The translations under genes and the position numbers were made by a program. From contig NBIV01000090.1 in assembly GCA_003194525.1 (NCBI GenBank), forward strand, positions 218,785 through 282,784: a DNA stretch of 64,000 bases. The letters run 5' to 3'. Below the pieces are notes generated by a model that was not told where the DNA came from, did not search any database, and saw nothing but the letters and a program-made list of their open reading frames with translations. The stretch comes from Gracilariopsis chorda. Lineage: Eukaryota > Rhodophyta > Florideophyceae > Gracilariales > Gracilariaceae. Of this stretch, positions 43,001 to 51,781 are shown piece by piece (within the stretch, counting starts at the first letter, position 1; every line of letters begins with the position of its first letter).

Positions 43001-43376
43001 CTCTGTCTTCGGGTCTTTCGATGATTATTCTTCGGTATGCCCCCCTGTTAATCGTATCTGCGTATTGTTTGATGTCGAGCCCGATGATAAGTGGGTCGTC
43101 GCCGGCAGTCAGGTCGAATGTTAGTGCCAAGGGTCTGGCTACTTCGTCATTGATAGTCAAGGTCCAAGAGCATTTGATTGGTTTAGCGTTCACGCCGTTT
43201 GGACCCCATCCTTGTAAGTATTCTTCTCGTGGTGGATCTAAGTTTAGTTGTATCCCAAGGATGTCACAGATGCGTGTGGCGGTGACTATACCGCCGGTTG
43301 ATGTTGGTGCCCCTTCATCTAAGATTGGATTAGGATCTGGTTGGAGCTCACCGATCCTACTTACTGAAAATATTGC
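40029..43376 (-). CDS. Copia Pol: protease, integrase, reverse transcriptase, RNase H
   Basis: The frame is open from 43376 to 40029, about 1115 codons, with no stop. Protease: LDEGAPTS (D-E-G, a variant of D[ST]G) and PLIIGLDI. Integrase: HHCC finger (IHKYTH...CDIC), then core Asp in VQIDFFFI, Asp in LSADDEYNS and Glu in KLGIVERKNQ. RT: RIVPHGN, IDITGAYLQ and LTDDFLIAG (T-D-D in place of YVDD). RNase H: FSDASHSG, YGAEVLACAF and VVDSKALWD. It is reached from Gag by a -1 shift within the 16-base overlap 43376-43361, which contains TTTT. It has no ATG of its own near the start, which fits expression as a Gag-Pol fusion. Confidence 0.9.
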   Translation of the reverse strand, partial: AIFSVSRIGELQPDPNPILDEGAPTSTGGIVTATRICDILGIQLNLDPPREEYLQGWGPNGVNAKPIKCSWTLTINDEVARPLALTFDLTAGDDPLIIGLDIKQYADTINRGAYRRIIIERPEDRGPRILPTYIDTTECDKRLRLLIVPQPSTVKISKMLLNSSNPNHTRAMKTLAKRIHKYTHAPADEIMSICRDAGVLDEQLKRAIETTSEACDICAQSGQPPRTRKISLTHVNEQFNQEVQIDFFFIKINNEQRTVIHITDTGTGYSETAVVNNRSAVTILKEIESIWICRHGCPLRLSADDEYNSPALRAFCISHNILYRPRPARRHNKLGIVERKNQSIKRIIEKINKERSQDDHHTILARATFLSNIFSGSTILSSFELVKGYSPSLLGIPTKVISQEILYAHKEQVATRAIHRLLKTRSPITTTAHMLPQGRRIYTYIRPSRGTSYWTEAEVIDPREHYVVARKARQGKPMKIAYEDIRLVPENPLAAELMQDTLENALVYDNESPEAEGREENSTSSQAQAMLPMNNNLISSRKTDEKSEHRDIGIHSAERIRQGEIPNERQLRSEKQRVLTNIYDHIGSKQVNRNDLSFAPPWVLDDAFEKEHDNNWAEAYTPIPENEVERNANVITSHVVYKVKTDEEGERMMKARIVPHGNRDKEKDEIRKDSATVQLDIIRLLLSLTTFLGFRLAAIDITGAYLQSGPIRRDIFVRPPREWNGTRGIIWKLTKLPYGIVEAGRQWMKVVENWMLTQGGLERILGIGQLYVKRREDKIILIIAKLTDDFLIAGTTENANQFITSIGKRFVIGKAVIDQKILFSGCEIEQDKKGSITMSMNRYMRRLKLIHLDRKRRKEIHATVTMNEMKMFRSLAGTLLYLGNAVMPQASLIASLMQQRIAHLKVQDLIDANTSVSELLRMKPILHFPSPSDVRTVSITTFSDASHSGKDREYGQSGMLQGLKICTAYRTLFHTIDSSSHKQKRISYSAYGAEVLACAFADDRGYSLKNALNSIFRKCSLTHEIVVDSKALWDTITTLHEGHEYRLRPTVQRIRNSFECGELDKLMWIQGSRNLADGLTKRNYDIQRRIGQVCHTGLWRNDSDPEKAVDSRNWI

Positions 43377-44572
43377 TTATGTTCTGGTTTCGGATCTTCG
43401 CCTCTGCCCGTATCATCCTGTTCTTCATTTGACTTATGCTTTTTATTCCACTGCTGTTCTTCCGATCCGTTGTTCGGTCTTTTTCTGTTCAGTGGATGCA
43501 TCTCGCATTTGCGATCTTTCCATTGATGATCTGGCTTACCGCATGCCCAACAATTCCCTTTCTTACGGAATGGTCCTCGTTTCTGATTGAATCCGAATGT
43601 CTGGTATCCCCTTCCGGTTATCATGGTCTTGACGATTTTTCCGTCTTCTCCTGAATCGGTCGTCGCATTGCTATATTCTTGGTACTCTGTCTGCAGATCC
43701 TTGATAGCTGTTACTGCATCCTTAAGACGAATGAAACATTCCTATGATTTCTCGGTCATGGAAAACTTGTGCGGGCTCAATATGTTGTTGATGGTTCGTT
43801 GGCAATCTCTGACTTCTTGAAAGTTAAGTATGTCGGATACGGTTCGCTGGGTCGTGTTATTATCTGAGTCAACTTGTTGAGTAGTGAGGTCTGTTATCTT
43901 CACTAGGATCTCCTTCAACATACTGAGTTTCGTTGCTGATATCGTGTGGTAATTTTCGGTAGAACTGGGGTTGACCCTTGCGGCGGCGATTAGGGTAGAG
44001 ACTACGTTATTGAACGTAACCGTTGGAAGGTTCGCATTTTCCAATAGTACCATTGCAAAGGTCTGACTGTCTTGACCGTCTTCTCTTCCTCCGGATAGGT
44101 TTAAGTATGCTTGTGCGTTGCCGTAAAACCGGTCGGCATATGTACTGAAACTTTCCTTGTCTCCTTTCACGCAGTTGTGAATTACTCTGATCATCTTAAC
44201 CTTACGCCTGACGGAGTCTGATACCGAATCTTTCGCTACCAAGTGGATGATTTTCTCCAACTCCTCGAGTCGTTCGTTGTTTGGTGTATTGTTTTTTGTT
44301 CGCAAGCAGATCTCTCCCGCATCGACGGATCTGTTCACGAGTTGTTGATGTCCATAGTTCATGCAAGAGTAGAGTGTTAGACACAATGTGTTGGCTACAC
44401 CCTTGGCTCGGTTGTGTCCTCCTTCTGCATAGTCGACAACCCGTTTCGCCCAAATTCTCACGCTTTGCCGCCATAAGTACTTGTCGGTCGTAGATTCCAG
44501 TCGAGGTGGTTCGAGGAGGTTTGTTGGTGATTGTTGCGCTGGGCCCATAACTGTGGATTGTGTGGACGTCAT
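43361..44572 (-). CDS. Copia Gag with zinc knuckle; one in-frame TAG
   Basis: Capsid/nucleocapsid protein. The frame runs from ATG 44572 (last bases of the LTR) or ATG 44548 (inside the primer-binding site) to TAA 43361. Capsid-like part: LWRQSVRIWAKRVVDYA and KMIRVIHNCVKGDKESF. A TAG at 43742-43744 interrupts it. The same frame continues through LKDAVTAIKDLQTEYQEY to a zinc knuckle CWACGKPDHQWKDRKC, spaced CX2CX4HX6C instead of the usual CX2CX4HX4C, and a basic tail. The stop is either a fresh mutation or a regulated readthrough codon separating capsid from nucleocapsid. Pol follows by a -1 shift. Confidence 0.8.
44538..44551 (-). other. Primer-binding site for a tRNA-iMet 5' half-molecule
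   Basis: Minus-strand GTTATGGGCCCAGC begins directly after the 5' LTR. It is the exact complement of GCUGGGCCCAUAAC, the anticodon-stem/loop part of eukaryotic initiator tRNA. Drosophila copia uses the same arrangement, priming from a tRNA-iMet cut in the anticodon loop (about 39 nt). The complement of the anticodon, ATG, is in frame with Gag. Confidence 0.85.
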
Positions 44573-44849
44573 GTCAATTACGTGGGACGATATGTAATCT
44601 GGGGAAACTGTAGAAAGCACAATTGCTCGGAGTCCGCCCGCTTTTCCTCTGGCCCTCTCCTTTCTTTACTCTGCGCATCTCCGCTCCTCTTATAACACTC
44701 GCCCGCGCCCTTTCTCTTCTTCGCATAAGAGTCTCTTCCCTGACCTTTCACGTTGTCAGTTGGCGCGACGTGATATGTCTAATTCGGATGTGCGCTCTTG
44801 TTCAATTACAATGCCGTGTAACAATTCGACACGTACGCAACTTATCACA
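44552..44849 (-). repeat. 5' LTR of the Copia element, 298 bp
   Basis: Same sequence as 39625-39922. The minus-strand TATA-like GTTATAAGAGG near 44697-44687 puts transcription start around 44660, before both Gag ATGs. Confidence 0.95.
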
Positions 44850-44854
44850 AATAG
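44850..44854. repeat. Target-site duplication AATAG (right)
   Basis: Copy of 39620-39624, directly after the 5' LTR. Confidence 0.9.
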
Positions 44855-45170
44855 AGCCTCATCCCCCAGGAGACCGAGACGGGCTCACGGCAGATTTCTA
44901 TGCCGAATACAGTATCGTTGCTTGTGAGAGAGGCCCCCTCCATCGCGCAAACATGAACTTCTCACATATGTCAGAAGCCCATGCGGCAACAGTGCCTTTG
45001 CACTAACTATGTCTACTGTACAAGACAAGACGAGACTATCTACAAGGCTACAACGCCTAAACACATGAACCGTGGCCTCGAGACCTTTGTCTCATGTCTT
45101 GTGTCTGCCTTATTCTCTGTCGCATGATGAAGCGAGTCAAGACGCAGTCCGTGTCTTTAGATGCTCCGTC

Positions 45171-46556
45171 ATGTTCGCGCTTCCGCGATCGAGGCAAGGC
45201 GCTCCACCACCATCGCCGCCATCCTTCCAGTCGCCTCTGCGCCATCGTTACCTGCTGATCCTTTTCGTATGCGTTTCCTTGCTGATTCCGTCGGTATACC
45301 TCGTTCGCCGTCGACGGTTCTCCTCTGCGCTATCACCTATCTTCGATCCCTCTGCCTTCCTCGCCTCAGATTCCGTGCTACGGTCGTACCAGACATGGCA
45401 CGCCGCCCAGCGCAGCTGTATGCGCAACAATTCTTGCTCTCCGCCTCTGCTTATCTGGCAGTGTCCCCGGCACAAGATGTCCGCCTGCGCCGGGCTGGGA
45501 GACCGAGTGCGTGGCATTCAGTTCGCTTTGCTTTTGGCCGTTGCCACGCAAAGAGTGTTCCTGCTCGACTGGCCGTCCGATCCATTCCCAATTCATATCG
45601 CGTCACGGCCGTCACAGATTGACTGGACCATGCCTGCGCACATGTCTCGTCGTGAAGCACATCTTTTTCTCAGCTGGTACTCTTGTTGGAAGTCTTTGCC
45701 CTGTGCAGTTCCCAAGAATCATCGCTTCCCGAGTTTGAGCTATCTCCCAATGCAAACAAAGCACTCTTTGGTGTCTGGACTACTCTCTTTTGAAACACCG
45801 CCGACTGTTAACATCTTGCGACACGATCTGCGGGCCATCTGGCGGCCATACAAAGTCATTCGCATCGCAGAGCGATTGGGATACACAGCTGTTCAGGCCC
45901 TATTAGATAATCAACGATTGCAACCGTACCTTGGTGAACTATCGCAATATTCGAAACGCGACGTCAAACGACTTCTCACGCAGATGATTTTCTACCCATC
46001 CGAATCGGTCTCAGAGCGAATGCATCGGTTTGGTCTGCAGCAAGCGCCTTACGTTGGCGTACATGTCCGTAGTGGCGAGGACTTTGGTGAAAGTGACCAT
46101 CGATTCGACCTCGTTAAAAGCAATTTGACTACAGCGTCGTTACAGATACTGCGATGTGTGACATCAGCTTTCCAAAACAACACTCTCCCACTGAACAGCA
46201 CATCGGATCGAGTACTAGACATGTACGTCGCTTCTGATTCCAAGACGCTTAAAGTTCTGATGGCACAACATGCCAAACGGTTTAATGTGCGAGTGCACTC
46301 GTTATCCAGTACGGCCATGCACCTTGCAGTGAATCGTAGGGAAGGAGTTCGATCTGTTGAAGGATGGCGTGAGATGTTCCGAAACGTGTTTGTAGACTTG
46401 TTCATGTTGTCGAAGAGTGTTGCTCTGTTCACTACAGGCTCTGGCTTCAGTGATGCGGCGTGGTCGTTATCGGAAAATACGCCTTTCTTTCGTATTGAGC
46501 TTGACAAGCGCAACCCCGATGCCAATTGCAACCTCAAACGGATTTATGAGCGATGA
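45171..46556 (+). CDS. Fucosyltransferase-like type II membrane protein, 461 aa
   Basis: Predicted Golgi glycosyltransferase. A short basic N-terminus is followed by one membrane anchor (about residues 27-44, YLLILFVCVSLLIPSVYLV) and a lumenal catalytic part. CAGLGDRVRG (about residue 107) resembles the N-terminal GxGDR loop and GVHVRSGED (residues 296-304) the basic 'HxRRGD' nucleotide-sugar motif of the GT-B fucosyltransferase superfamily (FUT8/NodZ/POFUT-like). The C-terminal DLFMLSKSVALFTTGSGFSD matches their third motif, the acidic 'D...l......gt.gS.fs'. Donor would be GDP-fucose; the acceptor is unknown. Start: ATG 45171 is the first ATG of the frame (upstream part opens with GTG) and places the anchor correctly. 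Intronless. The Copia element inserted about 320 bases upstream. Confidence 0.75.
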   Translation: MFALPRSRQGAPPPSPPSFQSPLRHRYLLILFVCVSLLIPSVYLVRRRRFSSALSPIFDPSAFLASDSVLRSYQTWHAAQRSCMRNNSCSPPLLIWQCPRHKMSACAGLGDRVRGIQFALLLAVATQRVFLLDWPSDPFPIHIASRPSQIDWTMPAHMSRREAHLFLSWYSCWKSLPCAVPKNHRFPSLSYLPMQTKHSLVSGLLSFETPPTVNILRHDLRAIWRPYKVIRIAERLGYTAVQALLDNQRLQPYLGELSQYSKRDVKRLLTQMIFYPSESVSERMHRFGLQQAPYVGVHVRSGEDFGESDHRFDLVKSNLTTASLQILRCVTSAFQNNTLPLNSTSDRVLDMYVASDSKTLKVLMAQHAKRFNVRVHSLSSTAMHLAVNRREGVRSVEGWREMFRNVFVDLFMLSKSVALFTTGSGFSDAAWSLSENTPFFRIELDKRNPDANCNLKRIYER

Positions 46557-47173
46557 AGCACCGTCAATAGCCCCTTTTCTCGTGAGACCTCTAATCGGAA
46601 GTGCGGATTACACTACTACCGATTATTGCACCGAACTGCCAGGGGTATTTAGTGAGAGGATATCTCAGCGGTCCATGCCACGGTTATCCCACTCCACCGA
46701 TGATGATATCATTCGTTACAACCTTGATTACGACATCGGTAATGTGGGAGCTCACTACAAGTATCGCTGGACAAGCTTTTTGTAGCCCAGTCGTCTCACA
46801 GGTTGTGGGCCCTCATCGCTGCCGCTCTGGTAGTCTACACAGTTCTATTCTCACCAGTCGCCATTGCCTCTGCTCCGCACTTTCCGTCGCTCAAAGCCAC
46901 ACCGATCACCTGGGAGTATTACACGTCTACACTACCAATACACCTACATATCTACACATCTACACATCTACACAACACGTCGTCAAAACGTTACATACGC
47001 TTCGCTTTGGCTCCACCAAGTTTGACCGGGGAGTGTGGGAGCTCACTACAAGCTGATTCGTTCATTCAAACTCGGTTCCCCCTACGCTCGTGGAAGTTCA
47101 CTACAAGTATCGCTGGACAAGCTCGCATCAGCGTCTGGCCGGACACTTTTGTAGCCCAGTCGTCTCACAGGTA
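46557..47173. repeat. 3' flank with a duplicated segment
   Basis: 46744-46803 and 47091-47172 share 'tcactacaagtatcgctgg', 'acaagct' and 'ttttgtagcccagtcgtctc'. The second copy has about 24 extra internal bases. A third partial copy ('gtgtgggagctcactacaag') lies at about 47034. No gene is recognised. Confidence 0.7.
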
Positions 47174-50100
47174 AAGGACCTTTTATTTCGATATCTTTCT
47201 TTTTATGCTTTTCTCAAGCACTCCGGCGCTGCGATTGGCCAAAGTCGAGAAACAGTGCGATAAGCCCGTTATATCGAAATACTCGGGCAACTAGTTGTCA
47301 CTCAAAACGTAACCCTCACTCATTCGTCGGTATACCGTGGGGCATCGCGATATACTTACGCCCGTTGGGGCAGTGCTTGCATAAATATTGCCAACCGCAA
47401 TACTCTTTTATAGCGCCTCCCTCAACCTTGTGGCGCAAAATTGGCGCGTATTTGAAAGAACCGTAATAGTAGAAGCTAGGGACATGATGAACGCACGCCA
47501 AGACCTGTCAAAGCTCGCCAAAATCTTTATATGCTGCCCGGCAGCATTCTGTTTAAACAGAAGGCATCATAGCGCATCGTTTTCACACGGGAATGCTGAA
47601 TTAAAACCGAGAAAGAAAGTTGAGTTCTCAACTTCATGGTGCCCACTTCTGTTTAGTGCCACTACTTCCGGTTTATACGAAGGGACACTATATCGTGGTA
47701 CAAACGGTACCGTTGACGTTTGGTCCCCACTGTAGATAACTCATCCGTATACAAAGTGCATACAAGTGCAAATGGTGTGGTCCCATAACAATAGCAGAAA
47801 GTTTAAGCTTACTGCTGATCATTCTCAAGATCGTCATGTGTGTTGTTCCCACGGAAACCTAAAAGTTTATTCTCAACTTCGAATTCGGTCGAGGTCCCTA
47901 GTCGATATTCCGAGACAGTACTGACGCAAATTTTGTTCATATCCACTCTGTCTCTCTCACATTAAGTTGCGTGTTAACGAACTATATATCAATAGATGAT
48001 CTGTCTCCTGTTGCAACACTATTGCTATAGTTTGTGTTAGAATGATTTATGAACACTAGTTCTGCACTACAGAAGTTGGTTGGGGTTTTTCATCTTGGCT
48101 GCGTGGTATCATTATATTTTTCTTTGCCGTAACTTTTGATGCCCCCAATGGCGATTTGGGCTGTGTTATCCTCTGCTCTTGGTCTTGGAGAGATCAAGAC
48201 AATACAAAGGCTAATGAAATTTCGACTTTGGAGTTCTACCATGACGACGGAATCAGCGTAGCGCAACAAAAGAGGACGGCACAATAATCTCTGATGATCT
48301 GTTCGCTCATCAGAGTCTTGCCTTTATTTGGGCGCTTAAGTACGCAGCTGTGCTAAGCTACGGGCCCCTTGGTCAGTGGCTTTGCTAAGCCACCTGACCG
48401 TTAGTATTGAACGTACAAGTAATGTCTAATTCGGATCTGACAAGCTAGTCTGACGCCATGCTACTGGGCTGTCTTGGCAATGACGTCGGTGCCTGATAAC
48501 ACTCGCACTATAGAAAATGCAGAAGATGATCAGAGGACAAAGGGAAATACAAAGGAATTTACTTCGACGTAGGGAAAAGAGGGCCCGCGGAACGAGAAGT
48601 GCCCAACACAAAGCTTGTTTTGCCTTTTCGTTTGATCCGTTGGATGTGATGTTGATCTCTCTTGGGGACCCTATTGCGAGTCCATTTCACTTCTTATACT
48701 CACCGAGAGGGAACACAGGCACAACCCGTGAAGGCGGATCAGCTTGTGCCCACATAGTTTCTCCATCTGCCTCCTTTCTCCTCACGACGAGTTGCTGCTG
48801 TTTCGCAAGCAGACACGGCATCTGTTCTGGCCTCAAATGGCCCCAAATAGTGTTAACGGGTTTTGTTGCGGATATTGCGTGGGGATCTGAAGAAAGTGCA
48901 TGTTGCTAGCCGATTCTACAACCCGAAATTGCCGAGAGCAAAGGGGAAAGAGACGGTAATATGCCACCAATGCTTCTGAGCGGTGAAAACGCAATACACG
49001 CAATCCGCCCTGTCTTGGTGTGCCCCTTAGCAGGCGTTCTCTAACTAAGGGAATAGCAGAGAAAGGCATAAAAATGCGAGACGCGCCAGAACAAAACTTA
49101 TACGTAATCCGGTCTTCCCGCAAAAGTTTAACACTGATCTGCTGTGTTGCGGGATATTGGATAGTGAGCGTAACACGGCTGCTGCAAGGTGAGAGTACGC
49201 AGTAATCATCTGCTATATTCCGGTGATGGAGATTTAGATCAGTGGTTCGGGGCAGACAGGGTCTTGCTTGGTCATGCTGTGGCCACGGTTTTTTTGCCTA
49301 TTGGCAAGTTTCTTTTTCTTCGAACATCGTCTTTTGGCTGTTGACGATAGAACACTTACCTTATTGGATTAGAATCTACCATGCTTTCAGTATTAGTATT
49401 GTCCGCTCATAAGCATTTATACATACATAAGTTCGAGTTGCAATAGGTGATCTCAGAAAGATGTATGGCGACGATGGCTCACCTTTGGGATCTTGTTGTT
49501 GTTTCCGGGCCGTGATTTTTAATTCCGAATTCACCGTCAGGCTTTTTCATAGTTCTCCCTATCCTACAACAATTAAAACTTACTATAGTTGTGAACCTTC
49601 ACCACTTTTACAGATCTGCATCTCAAACTCCCAGTTTGGATGCGGCAAGAAGGCTACCATCAGGATGTACTATGATGCCGCGTGCTCTCCCACTGCCTTG
49701 TGCTGTAGCTGATGCTGCTTGCCGTCATTGCAGCTTTTCGGCACTTAACGTACTGACTTTCGTTCGTTACCACGTGCCGTCGCTCAAAGCGTCTCAGTAA
49801 GAAGACATTTGTTGTTGGGCTCCTTTGCTGCCGTCGCAGATTTGGAAAAGTTGCGGCATCTTGGCTGCGCCCACATCTAATCAGCATACACGCCTCCGGC
49901 TCCTCAGCTCTTTCAAAGGAACCTCCCTTCCATTCCGTCTTGCATGGCTTCTATACATTTCTTTGCGTACGGCTCTATGCCATGCTGTAGGGAACTGAGG
50001 GGAGTGGCAGTGGCAGGACTCGATCCCGGCGTCACGACCTTCTGTACAAAGTACTCGCATTGGTTATCAGCTGATCTGTGGCCGCTCATGTGCTTGCCCA

Positions 50101-51094
50101 GGGTACATGGCTCTGGGTGTTGAAGTACTGATAATGTCTTCGATCTTCAACTCGCTGATACTACGCTTACACTTCATTGATTCCATGACAATGATCGCAT
50201 TGGGAGCTACCAAACGTAGATATGCTATGTGTATCTGTGGCAGCACTGGCGCCATAATGCATGTCATTCAGTGCGTTAGCGCCTCCGTCACGGCCATGAA
50301 CACGAAGCGCGAGCTACAGGTTGCAGACGCCGTGCTCTTCTTTGTTGTTATTTTTTTGTTTATTTTAAGAGCTGAGACGCTTAGGTTGGTCTCTATAGTT
50401 CAACCTGTTATAGATTATGGTTGTAAGACACTCCATATAACAGAACTGACTCGACTCCTTGTTCTTTCAAATCAAGAAAAGAGAGTTTGGCCTGTCATTT
50501 TATACTGCTGAGAACATGTTCGAGAGAGTCCTGCGGAGTATTGGATTTCAACATCAGCTGGTTCAATAGGATTGCTCTATAGAAGCTCCTAAACGCTTGT
50601 ACAGCGTTCTGGACCAAAGAGATTCTAGATGTTTCGGAGAACATTCTAAAGGTTTCTCCATCACAACTTACTACAAGATAAGACTTCTCTGATACGAAGG
50701 CTAAGTTCCCGAAAGCCTCAATTGCTAATCTATTGACGGAAGTTTTGCAGACCACTACGGGGGCAACGCATGTGCCTTTGGGCCCACAGTTCCAGGCGGG
50801 CTACGACCGCTTCGGCGCGCCAATTCTGGTTAACATTGAAACATAGCAGAGACCTAAATTGGATGTCGAAGAATATCGATACGTTTTCGCTCATAAATAC
50901 CATGTAATAGAAAAGGCACCTATATTAGGATTGTTTTGTTTATCACTATCTCTCAAGAAGTAAATTACCCATCGAGCTGCAGCATCTGTAATCGAACAAC
51001 CTGCATCCCTAGCGATGTCTTATCATCAATTTGTAAGGCGTGCTTATCCTGTGCTCACCCATCAAGAGCCACGTGCAGAGCACAGCTGGCGCGA
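47174..51094. other. Intergenic region, no gene recognised
   Basis: Several ORFs of 80-134 codons (47388-47735, 48517-48909, 50107-50511) lack recognisable domains and have no consistent features. 47703-47714 is the palindrome AACGGTACCGTT. A 15-base match to the Copia LTR ('tgtctaattcggat') near 48422 may be an old LTR scrap. Confidence 0.4.
48371..48399. repeat. Hairpin: 12-13 bp arms, 4-base loop
   Basis: GGTCAGTGGCTT (48371-48382), loop TGCT, then AAGCCACCTGACC (48387-48399), pairing with a single bulge. It could be a terminator or small-RNA hairpin; no other support. Confidence 0.6.
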
Positions 51095-51781
51095 TTACGC
51101 TTCCACAAGAGCGAAACGTGTATGGTGCTGGGCACGGATAATCTGCACAGTGCCGACAGCAGTGGCGGCACATCCATTCTGAGTTCCAGGACTGATCGTA
51201 GATGAGAGTACAGCGCCAGAAATGAGAGCTTGGTCGGACTTCTTGCGTAAGAACACCTTGAGCGTAGCATCACCTTCGTTCTCGCTTCCGTGCCATCCGG
51301 CAAAGGCCGCGACTGAGGTAGATCCGGAGAGCTGATACTCTTCGAAAGCTTCCATCACATCAATAGTAATGGTTTCTTTACCACCGGAGCTCACATCATC
51401 TCCACTGAACGCAATATAGTCCTTGTCTGGGCTGCAGCGGAAGCCAACATTCGCGTCCAAGAAGCGAGTGCTCGTGTCCAAATCGGACTGGGTAGAGGAC
51501 CACGAGTATTCAACAACGAATTCCAATTGTGGCAAGTTGGTATTTGCGATGATGAAAGAGTTTTGGGGCATCTTGCAGATAAATCCAGTTCGGTTGTAGG
51601 CCGGAGGAGAGCAGCTCTCTACGGCGCAAACACCCCTGGTGACGGCAAGGCTGCATTCGCGCTGGGACATGGGACGGTTGGCGTTACATCTGTTCGGGCA
51701 CATGTCAACCGTCTGAATGGCGAATGCCGTTGCTGCGAGAGCAAAGAAAAGAGAAACGATGGTTTTCATGGCTGATGTCAT
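51095..51781 (-). CDS. Secreted protein, 228 aa (member 1 of an inverted pair)
   Basis: I do not recognise the family. Signal peptide MKTIVSLFFALAATAFA (starting at the second Met, 51769; a first Met at 51781 is also possible), then a Cys-rich segment (MCPNRC, REC, VCAVESC, FICK). A beta-rich body follows: LEFVVEYSWSSTQSDLDTS, TRFLDANVGFRC, DYIAFSGDD, VFLRRKSD-like and a final IIRAQHHTR. No membrane anchor, so it is likely extracellular. A paralogue lies at 55556-56217 in the opposite direction, with the same block order. A TATA-like CTATTTAAAC lies about 85 bases upstream on the coding strand. Single exon. Confidence 0.8.
   Translation of the reverse strand: MTSAMKTIVSLFFALAATAFAIQTVDMCPNRCNANRPMSQRECSLAVTRGVCAVESCSPPAYNRTGFICKMPQNSFIIANTNLPQLEFVVEYSWSSTQSDLDTSTRFLDANVGFRCSPDKDYIAFSGDDVSSGGKETITIDVMEAFEEYQLSGSTSVAAFAGWHGSENEGDATLKVFLRKKSDQALISGAVLSSTISPGTQNGCAATAVGTVQIIRAQHHTRFALVEA

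Larger units (their letters stand above)
39625..44849 (-). mobile_element. Complete Ty1/Copia retrotransposon, young insertion
   Basis: Element on the minus strand: 5' LTR 44849-44552, primer-binding site, gag, pol, polypurine tract, 3' LTR 39922-39625. The 5-bp target duplication AATAG lies at 39620-39624 and 44850-44854. The LTRs have equal length (298 bp) and I saw no differences, so insertion is recent. The gag, protease, integrase, RT, RNase H order with integrase before RT is the Copia order. The only obvious defect is one TAG in gag. Clade name not assigned; the Pol looks like the red-algal/marine Copia branch from memory. Confidence 0.92.

Noticed and set aside
42619-43590. 323-codon plus-strand ORF
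   Set aside because: Lies antisense to Copia pol, which carries the full set of catalytic motifs.
583-43744. TAG reassigned or generally read through in this organism
   Set aside because: The intact alpha-galactosidase gene ends in TAG, and the relics also contain TGA, TAA and frameshifts.
48415-48440. Solo LTR of the young Copia near 48422
   Set aside because: Only about 15 matching bases ('tgtctaattcggat'); too short to call.
50005-50090. Possible tRNA on the minus strand (B-box-like GGGATCGAGTCC)
   Set aside because: No acceptor-stem pairing and no acceptable D-arm or anticodon loop; at most a tRNA-derived relic.
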